Below, in pieces: positions 56,601 through 64,000 of a stretch of DNA of 64,000 nt (within the stretch, counting starts at the first letter, position 1; each line of letters starts with the position of its first letter). Source of the stretch: a bacterium (GTDB lineage Bacteria > Patescibacteria > JAEDAM01 > Absconditabacterales > Absconditicoccaceae). The stretch covers positions 79,234 through 143,233 of the forward strand of contig JAUMYK010000001.1 in NCBI GenBank assembly GCA_030528665.1, read 5' to 3'. Below the pieces are notes generated by a model. It was given only the letters and a program-made list of their open reading frames with translations. It ran no database searches and was not told where the DNA came from. Both the position numbers and the translations under genes were made by a program.

Positions 56601-56996
56601 TTCCCCCTGCCCTTCGGGCATCCCCCTCATTGAGGGGGGAACTTCCAGTATCCGATCCCATAAACTGAGTCCTCCCTCATCGAGGGAGGTGCTGAGCGGA
56701 GCGAGGCGGAGGGAGCTATAGATTGCAGATCAAGCACGGAATGACAAGGAGATTAAGTCTGGAATGACGAGACTTTTATCTTGCTACCTGTCCCGCACAC
56801 AGTTGCGGGGAACTTGATTCAGGATCTTAACTCTCTGTTCGTCATGCTGAACTTGATTCAGTATCCTAGTCAGCAGAAGAGATTCCGGATCAAGTCCGGA
56901 ATGACGAGGAGATGGACAAAAACTCCCCCTGCGGGCATCCCCCTCATCGAGGGGGAACTTTTATCACAACTCTTAGCTCTAACCCCTTAACTCTTC
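56601..56996. repeat. Intergenic repeat mosaic B
   Basis: Three element types. (1) CCCCCTGCCCTTCGGGCATC ... GAGGCGGAGGGAGCT (56601-56717), nearly the same as 63867-63982, with a short second piece at 56925-56962. (2) The hairpin element CCCGCACACAGTTGCGGGG followed by AACTTGATTCAGGAT (56788-56826). (3) ATTCCGGATCAAGTCCGGAAT (56882-56903) with GACGAGGAGAT. Open frames crossing these are chance. Confidence 0.75.
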
Positions 56997-57001
56997 ACTG
57001 C

Positions 57002-58651
57002 CTAAAACCATCCCTCTCCATGCAGATAATAGCCACCATTGAAGGTATCAGATTTGATTTTACCAATAACACAAATATGACTTGGAATCAGTTCAGATTC
57101 AGCTCCTTTCCCCCAAAAGAGGATCACAATCGCCTGATTACCAAATTTCCCATAAATCTTAAGGTGTCCACTATTCTTTCAGACTTTTTCGACCCTTTCA
57201 ACCTTAATATGTTCTAACAAAAAGTTTGGTTCCTGATTTCCTTCGCCAAAGGGCGCCAACTGTTGAATCTCTGAGAGCTCCTCACTATTTCGCTCATGAT
57301 CAAACAAAACAGTATCCACTTGACTGACCTTGATCATATCCTCAGGTTTGATCCTAATTTGACAATAGTCCTGAAAAATACTAATAACCTTTTCCAAATA
57401 CTCTAAACCAACGGTTAATCCTCCAGCCCCCTTATGACCACCAAATCTTTCCAAATACGGAGCTGCACAGCTAATCATCTCAATAACATTGAAATACTCA
57501 GGACCTCTTAACGAAGCTACTGCATGACGTTTATCAGGATCTATTTTAAAAATCGCTGAAGGTTTATTATATTTCTCTGTTACTCTGCCAGATACAATCC
57601 CAACGATCCCCTCGTGAAAATCCTCGTGTGCAACAGACAAAAAATACTGCTCTAAATCCAAATTCTTTTCAGCCAATCTAAACGCCTTATCCTGCAATCT
57701 CCTTCTCTCAGCATTAATCTCTTCAATCTTCTGAATATACTGGAGCTGATCCGTACTCTCACAGAGCAAAATCCTCAAACTATCATAAGGACTCTCAATC
57801 CTCCCTCCTGCATTGATCCTCGGACCAATCACAAACCCAATATGAAAGGTATCAACATTCCCCTTGAGATTGAGATACTCAAGAAATCCAGCCAAGCCTT
57901 TAGGCATCAAATTAGGTTGCTGATTGATAATCTCAAGTCCCCTTTTTACCATCACTCTATTTTCATTGACCAAAGGGACAATATCAGCCACCGTTCCAAT
58001 CGCCACAATCGGCAAAAAATAATGAAAAATCTGATTCTTTTTTTCCGCAGAAAAACTCGATTTTGCAAGGAGCGCATTGATCAGCTTGAATGCCACTCCA
58101 ACCCCTGCTAGCCCCTTAAAAGCATACTGAGGAGAGACCTGAGGATTGATCACCGCATACGCCTCTGGTAATTCCTCCAAAGCATGATGATGATCGGTAA
58201 CAATCAAGGTCATTCCCAGCTCCTGAGCGTACTTGGCTTCTTGAATCGAGGTAATACCGTTGTCTACCGTGATGATCAGTTTTACCCCTTTTTGATGCAT
58301 CATATCCAGATGCTTATTTTTGAGTCCATAGCCATCTTCAAGCCTATTGGGATACATAATGCTGATATTCTTGTAGCCGAGAAACTCTGTGATAAACTTG
58401 TAAACACAAAAACTTGAGGTAATCCCATCCACATCATAATCCCCAAAGATCATAATCTTTTCCTGATTTTTAAGTGCCTGAATAATTCTCTCCACCCCCT
58501 TTTCCATATCATTGAGCAAAAAAGGATCTCCTCGATACTGTGCCAAACGAGGCTCTAGGAAACTGCTAGGATGATCTGTGATGTTTCTTACCGCTAAGAG
58601 TCTTTCAATAAGGGATAAATCTGCATCTTGATTGAGTATTTCGTATTTCAT
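57002..58651 (-). CDS. recJ: Single-strand DNA exonuclease RecJ
   Basis: 549 residues. 5'-3' ssDNA exonuclease in repair. DHH-family motifs: IFGDYDVDGITS, IITVDNGI, VTDHHHALEELP, and later GIVGIVSGRVTEKYNKPS and DHHA1 ERFGGHKGAGGLT. A UGA (57179-57181) encodes Gly and the C-terminal OB-type domain runs 59 more residues to TAG 57002. Start ATG 58651 is preferred: an open frame continues upstream but with poly-Phe, non-protein-like content. Confidence 0.95.
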
Positions 58652-58742
58652 ATAAGTGAGAAGATATAGAACTTTTTTAGTTGCCTCTACTTGTAGCAAA
58701 ATCAGCTTGATTTGCAAGTAGTAAAAAAAGAAAAAAAATCTT

Positions 58743-58776
58743 ACCGAAAAAAAGCACCCTCATACGGATGCCTTCT
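58743..58776 (-). terminator. Terminator hairpin at the end of the NYN-domain gene
   Basis: On the minus strand GCATCC-GTATGA-GGGTGC, one T-G pair, then seven T. The in-frame TGA of the NYN gene lies in the loop. Confidence 0.65.
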
Positions 58777-59623
58777 GTTTGATAATTTTCGGTGCATCTG
58801 GCTTCTTCTGCTGTACAGAAAAGCCTGAAAGATGCTCCACCTGTTTGAGAAATTCCTCATAGCCTAAGGGAGAAACTACAGATTTCTTGTAGACGAGATA
58901 CAGGTCTTTGACCTGAATCTGTACACCTGTCTTGACAAAATGAACAAGGCGTTCATCATACAGTTTTTGATAGGACTCTTTGATCAAGTCCTCAAAAGGA
59001 TTTTTCTGAGCAATAAACTCATCATAAGCTGCTCTTAGCTCTTTGCTTGCCTCATTACCAACTCCAATCACAAACCTATCACAGGACTTGAGCTGGGCAA
59101 TGAGAGGCAAGAAATCACGATCATTGGAAATGATACAAAACGTATCAAAATCTGACTCCTTATGCAAAATTTCCATTGCCCCTACCGTCAAGGCAATATC
59201 CACCGAATTTTTCCCACGAATCGTGGACATCATTCTCAGCTCCAGCAAAGGATAAGCTCTCTGGACTGTTGCCCATTGCGCTTGGAGCTTGGCATCAGCA
59301 TAGAGCCGCACCAAACGGATCTGTCCTCGCTTCTCTAGCTCCTCAAAAGCAAATTCTACGAGTTCTGACTTCACATTATCGCCATCGATAAAGACAGCAA
59401 TTTTGCGATGCTGTTGCTGATAGTTCTCAATCGCCTGCAAGGCCTCCTGCAAGGACTTCGAAGTTTGACGTAAGACTTGAAAATCAGGCTTTTCATAGCC
59501 TAAATTATCATTTTCTACTTGCAAAGCAGCTCCTTCCTGAGCCTGAGGAGTTACATTATCAAGTGGAGGTTCTTTTTGTGGAAGCTCCGCCTGACCTTTC
59601 CTTGAAAATAAATTTTTAAACAT
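58760..59623 (-). CDS. NYN-domain (LabA/DUF88-like) putative RNase
   Basis: 287 residues to a TGA at 58760. The NYN PIN-like nuclease domain covers residues about 70-200: KIAVFIDGDNV (first Asp), STIRGKNSVDIALTVGAMEI, TFCIISNDRDFLPLIAQL (acidic cluster), VIGVGNEAS. A C-terminal LOTUS/OST-HTH-like or winged part follows. No internal UGA. The end is unusual: with UGA = Gly the frame runs on into recJ without a stop; see findings. The coordinates given stop at that UGA. Confidence 0.75.
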   Translation of the reverse strand: MFKNLFSRKGQAELPQKEPPLDNVTPQAQEGAALQVENDNLGYEKPDFQVLRQTSKSLQEALQAIENYQQQHRKIAVFIDGDNVKSELVEFAFEELEKRGQIRLVRLYADAKLQAQWATVQRAYPLLELRMMSTIRGKNSVDIALTVGAMEILHKESDFDTFCIISNDRDFLPLIAQLKSCDRFVIGVGNEASKELRAAYDEFIAQKNPFEDLIKESYQKLYDERLVHFVKTGVQIQVKDLYLVYKKSVVSPLGYEEFLKQVEHLSGFSVQQKKPDAPKIIKQKASV

Positions 59624-59796
59624 AGTTATCAGTTTTTATATTACAAAATGACTATATCTTTATTACCAAGAATGTCAAGAGAACTTGATTTTTTTCTTGC
59701 ATTTTCAAAGAGGAGTTTTACACTGGATGGAAGGAGTATACTCATCAGCTATATACCCTCCCAACAAAAATCAGACTTTTATTTTTTTTCATCACA

Positions 59797-60834
59797 ATGC
59801 AGCAGCGAAACGAAATCCTAGAAACGATCAATAACAATCAGACCTTTGCTCTCTTTGGACATGAACATATCGATGGTGATGCCCTCGGAGCAATCCTCGC
59901 CTTTGGAAGCTTGCTCGAAAAGCAAGGCAAGACCGTATCCTACTTTAGCCCGCATAGCCCAGGCAGAGTATTTGAGTTTTTACAATGGCAACATAAAGTA
60001 CAAACCAATTTTGATTATGGGAATTATGAGGTACTCATCTTTTTGGATTTTAATCATTATCAGAGGATATCTCCCTTCTCAATAGGACACGAAGACTATT
60101 TTGAACAAAGACAAAAAATCGTCATTGATCATCACAAAGCGGACAAAACCATGGAAAATACCCTGATGTATCGTGATACCTCAGAGATCAGCACCTGTTC
60201 GCTCATCACTACCCTGACCAGCAAGTGTTGGAGCCATCTCTACGATAGCCAAATCGCAACCTATCTCTATATGGGACTCTCAACCGATAGTGGGAATTTT
60301 CGCTATGACGAGGGAGAACAATCCATCCATACCTTTGCAACTGCGCTCCAGCTCCTTAAATTCGGAGCAAAAAAGACTACAATCATCAACGAAATTTTTC
60401 GTAACAAAACCTATCATAGCATCCAATTTATGCAGCTTCTCCTCCAAAGAATGCAAAAAATCAAAATCCTGACCTGAGAAAACGAGGAAAGCACAAACCA
60501 CATCAATCTCATCTATTCTTTTTATGAGGATCAGGAACTCCAAACCTATCAAGTCGATCACGATGAAGCAGACTACGCACTCTACCAAATGCAAGATATT
60601 AGAAACAACGACCTTGTTCTCCTCTTCAAAAAAGTGGGCATCTTTTTCAAAACTTCACTCAGAAGCAGAAGAAAAATTGACTGTGCAGCACTTGCAAATC
60701 ATTTTTGAGGGGGCGGACACCACAATGCTGCAGGCTTCAAAATCCAAAGCACAGGCTATCTTGACCAAGACATCAAACATGCCCTCCTCGCCATTCAGCA
60801 CCAACTAGAAACCACTTCCTCACTCCTCCACTAA
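59797..60834 (+). CDS. DHH-family phosphoesterase (NrnA-like nanoRNase / pAp phosphatase)
   Basis: 345 residues. Degrades short RNA or pAp. Motifs in order: ALFGHEHIDGDALGAILAFG, IFLDFNHYQRI, IVIDHHKADKTM, STDSGNFRYDEG, and DHHA1 FGGGGHHNAAGFK, whose first Gly is UGA (60706-60708). Another UGA at ILTGENEE. The family usually has 310-340 residues, so this is complete. Divergent from the NYN gene. Confidence 0.92.
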
Positions 60835-60897
60835 CATCTCTGATAAAAAAACAAAAAATCCTGATCCCAAAGCCCATTACTCCTCTCTATCAAAGTC

Positions 60898-62400
60898 CTA
60901 TATCATCGAAAGCGCATCATAGGTAAACACAGGATCACTCGTTACATTGATCCCAAGTTTTGCCAAAGTCTGCTGATCAGAGTGCGACAAAAAACTGGTA
61001 CTATGTGCCTGAGTTCCCCAGAGCTGAGGCAATTGTTCCAAAGCACGCTGTGCCTGCAGATCGTACTCCGCAGAGATGCTCAAAGCAATCAAGACTTCCT
61101 CGACCTCCAAAGGTAAAGACAACTCATTGAGGTACTGCGATTTCAAAGCCCTAATCGGTCTCAAAAAACGAGGATCCAAGAGTAAAATCTCATCCGAGCA
61201 ATGAGAGAGATATTTGAGTGCATTGAGCAAGGCAGCAGCAGGCGCATCCATTAGTTCTGACCTCTTTCCGGTAATCACTTGCCCATCTTGCAATTCCATC
61301 GCCATCACCACAGCAGCTTGCTCAGGATGCGAAATTTCAAGCTGCTCAGCCCTTTTTCTCGCTGCTTGCAAGCAGACTCTATCCTCCTCACTCAGACCGC
61401 TCTTTTCCATCAGGAGCTTAGCCCTCTGTACCAGTTCCTCTCTCACTTTTCATTTTTTGTACTGACATTTCAGTTTGAGATACCTACTGATGATTTCCTG
61501 CTCAGCAGCACATTTGACAGCATCCTCATCAACAAGTCCTGCAGTAATACGATTTACTCCCATATCCGTAGGCGAACGATACACTGCATCAGTTTTGGTA
61601 ATTTTGTGTAAAATACGCTGCAAAAGCGGAAACGCTTCCACATCTCTATTGTAATTGGTTGCCTGCATCCCATACGCCTCAAGATGAAAGGGATCAATCA
61701 TATTCACATCATACAAATCTACTGTCGCTGCTTCATATGCCAAATTGAGCGGATGCTGCAAAGGCAAATCCCACACTGGGAAAGTCTCAAACTTTGCATA
61801 TCCAGCCTCATTCCCCAGCTGATACTCGTGATAGAGTTGACTCAGACAGGTCGCTAATTTTCAGCTCCCAGCCCCAACTCCTGTGACCACCACAATCGGC
61901 TGACTGGTCGAGATATAGGGATTTTTTCCATAACCTTGAGGACTCACAATACGTTCAAGCTCGAGCGGATAACCAGCTATCGACTGATGTTTTACGACCT
62001 TGATCCCTCTCTGCTCCAGTTTAGTAATACATTGAAATACTGATGGCGATTCTTCAAACCTCGTGATCACCACGCTATTTACTGCTAAATCGTGCATCCT
62101 CAAAACATCGATCAATACAAAAAGCTCCTGCTCATACGAACGCTCCAAATCCGCTCTTACTTTCTGCTGACTCAAATCTCCTGCATAGACACAGACAATC
62201 ACTTCCAAACGCTCTCTGAGATGCTGGAGCAATTCTAGCTTAGCATCAGGCATAAATCCAGGCAATACCCTCTGTGCATGCAAATCTGAGAAAAGCTTCC
62301 CTCAAAACTCCAAATAAAGCTTCTGATACTGAGCTACACGCTCAAGAATCGCCTGACCTTGTGCATCTAAATACTTCCTATGATCAAAAGCTCTGTGCAT
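60898..62400 (-). CDS. DUF1846 family protein
   Basis: 500 residues, normal for the family. Recognisable: [20 protein letters not shown] (first G is UGA), [20 protein letters not shown] (G of GSGK is UGA, 61861-61863), [53 protein letters not shown] and [20 protein letters not shown]. The GSGK loop suggests nucleotide binding. Function in the family is unknown. Ends in TAG 60898-60900. Confidence 0.92.
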
Positions 62401-62581
62401 CGCTGAGAAAAAAAACTAAAAACCAATCACAGATATAGCCTTTAGGATCACAAAAGCAAGCACTAATCCCTTCTCACACACAATAGCTCCTAAAACAAGC
62501 ATAAAATCCTTAATCTTGCAATCCAAAACCAATTCCTTATACTACAATCAGTTTTTTTCGCTTTATTTTCCCTGCTCGCAT

Positions 62582-63382
62582 ATGCAAAGCATCCTCCAAA
62601 AGCTCTATACACAAAGCAGAGCAAAAGCCATCTCTGAGATACTATCCCTCTACGATCAAGAACAAGCTGTTGTGATCAATTTTCTCTATTTCGCCAATAT
62701 TGTCGCTCGTGGACTCTTCTCCACCGAAAAAACCGAAAAACAAAGAGAATACAAAAAAATCCTGATCAAATCTGACTTTTTACTTCCAGATGGCATCGCT
62801 TTACAACTCTTCTATGCCTCAGCAAAAATATTTGGACGCATCGAAAGCGATCTCCTTTGGCTCAATAATTTTAATGGCACAGACTTTGTACCGTTCTTTT
62901 TAGAAGACCTCAAAAAAAAATACGGTAGCCAAAAACTCTGCATTCTTCTCTACGGTACCAAATCCGAACATCTCCAAAAAGCAGCAGAAAACCTTAAATT
63001 TCAAGGCTACAATGTCATCTATACCCAAGAGGGATATTCTGAATTTGACTGGGAAAAGGCGCAAGCTGCACTTTGAGAATACCAAGATACGATAAACATT
63101 CTCCTTGTAGCTCGCTCAAAACCTCAGCTCCCTATACAAGAACTACGAACCAATAGAAACTACCAAAAGATTCAACAAAACAGACTGATTGTGTTTAATA
63201 CATGAGGATTACTAGACTTTATAGCAGGAGTCCAATCCAGAGCGCCAAAATGGATTAGAAAACTCAGACTTGAACGACTCTATAGACTCATCACAGATCC
63301 CAAAAGAAATGCAAAAAAAGTCCTCGATAGTCTAAAAATTTTCCCCTATATCATCAAGTACTGTATCTTTGGGAGCAAATAA
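62582..63382 (+). CDS. WecG/TagA/CpsF-family glycosyltransferase
   Basis: 266 residues. Transfers ManNAc/ManNAcA-type sugars to lipid-linked carriers for surface polymers. Visible: FLLPDGIALQLFY (usual PDGxG), NGTDFVPFFLEDL, CILLYGTKSEHLQKAAENL, GYNVIYTQEGY, IVFNTGGLLDFIAGVQSRAP and WIRKLRLERLYRLITDPKR. UGA Gly at AALGEYQ and FNTGGLLDF. ATG 62582 is used; it follows TCGCAT. Confidence 0.88.
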
Positions 63383-63419
63383 AGCATAGATGGTACTCAA
63401 TCCAATCTGACACATAATG

Positions 63420-64000
63420 CACAAGAAAAAACCGCTCCAGTACTAGCAAGTTCCATAACCGTTAAGAGTTGAGAATAACGAGTGAAGAGAAAAGAAGTAT
63501 CTCCATAACGCTTAACTCTGCACTCTACATTGTTTAGGGGCAATGCCAAAAAGTAAGTCGGGTGGTTAAAGGAGTACAAGCGCCTCCTTTAGCAGTCATC
63601 CTGCCTATCCCAAACGCAGTTGCGGGGAACTTGATTGCGTCATCCTGCTTGTCCCGCACACAGTTGCGGGGAACTTGATTCAGGACATTTACCCTCTGTT
63701 CGTCATGCTGCCTGTCCCGCACGCAGTTGCGGGGAACTTGATTCAGCATCTATTAGTAAGTGATGGAGATTCCGAATCAAGTCCGGAATGACGAGGAGAT
63801 CAAGTCCTCAATGATAATCAATTACTACTCTTCACACTCCATTCTTACCTCTTCACTGCAAAAATCTCCCCCTGCCCTTCGGGAATCCCCCTCATCGAGG
63901 GGGAACTTCCAGTATCCGATCCCATAAACTGAGTCCTCCCTCGGATGAGGGAGGTGATGAGCGAAGCGAGGCGGAGGGAGCTTGATCAAGTCCGGAATGA
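63420..64000. repeat. Intergenic repeat mosaic C
   Basis: Contains CAGTACTAGCAAGTTCC (shared with mosaic A near 38870), three hairpin elements with CGCAGTTGCGGGGAACTTGAT or CACAGTTGCGGGGAACTTG (starting about 63603, 63651 and 63712), the palindrome GATTCCGAATCAAGTCCGGA (about 63768), and CCCCCTGCCCTTCGGGAATC to GAGGCGGAGGGAGCT (63867-63982), nearly the same as in mosaic B. Runs to the window edge. No gene. Confidence 0.75.

Noticed and set aside
56521..56721. Open frame through repeat mosaic B
   Set aside because: Its sequence comes from the dispersed repeats; the same applies to 56781-57217 and to 63534-63749 in mosaic C.
57002..59623. A genuine NYN-RecJ fusion protein
   Set aside because: The linking stretch is poly-Phe and a terminator lies between the two; RecJ has its own ATG at the family position.

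Overview
The window comes from a Candidate Phyla Radiation bacterium that reads UGA as glycine (translation table 25), most likely Absconditabacteria (SR1) or Gracilibacteria. Read with the standard code, most genes look broken. With UGA as Gly they close into full-length proteins, and UGA falls on invariant glycines: the Mur ligase P-loop (murC, 44884-44886), the GGVGP motif of FolD (22371-22373), the RGASPIQ motif of Fmt (5182-5184), the GLFLVTGPTGSGKS motif of PilT (12027-12029), the GGGH motif of a DHH phosphoesterase (60706-60708) and RNase III (16957-16959). Only TAA and TAG act as clear stops.

Layout. 1-13.5 kb: a class A PBP, a LysM-CHAP hydrolase, tRNA-Ser, def, an O-antigen-ligase-like protein, a YidD-Fmt fusion, and a secretion/pilus block (lysozyme-like protein, two VirB2-like membrane proteins, coiled-coil proteins, PilT). 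13.5-23 kb: lipoprotein, LytR-CpsA-Psr protein, rnc, secF, RluA-type synthase, a HigA-like regulator behind nine palindromic operators, an SLH-like exported protein facing a CsaB-like pyruvyl transferase, and folD. 23.3-26.7 kb: an acquired restriction-modification pair (fused nuclease-methylase plus specificity subunit). 26.8-33.4 kb: S41 protease, TraX-like protein, peroxiredoxin, cupin, Mn-dependent pyrophosphatase, TruD, a degenerate histidine phosphatase and a DUF1294 protein.

33.7-38.6 kb: one rRNA operon in the unusual order 23S-5S-16S, with a 16S 3' tail that lacks the usual CCUCC anti-Shine-Dalgarno. 40-43.3 kb: a 1087-residue S-layer candidate, followed by murG and murC. 46.7-56.4 kb: envelope proteins (membrane-anchored FKBP, HlyD-like adaptor, Ig-like surface protein, FecR-like protein) and a ValRS-like protein whose catalytic motifs are missing. 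57-63.4 kb: recJ, an NYN-domain protein, an NrnA-like DHH phosphoesterase, a DUF1846 protein and a WecG/TagA-type glycosyltransferase. Three intergenic zones (38.7-39.3, 56.6-57.0 and 63.4-64.0 kb) are mosaics of the same dispersed repeats.

How it fits together. Most genes build or maintain the cell surface: peptidoglycan (PBP, MurG, MurC, CHAP, LCP), surface glycans (ligase, WecG-type transferase), and an S-layer likely anchored by SLH-like domains to a pyruvylated polymer. There is little metabolism, which suits a reduced, host-dependent CPR lifestyle. Coordinates and calls come from reading the sequence by eye; no database search was run.
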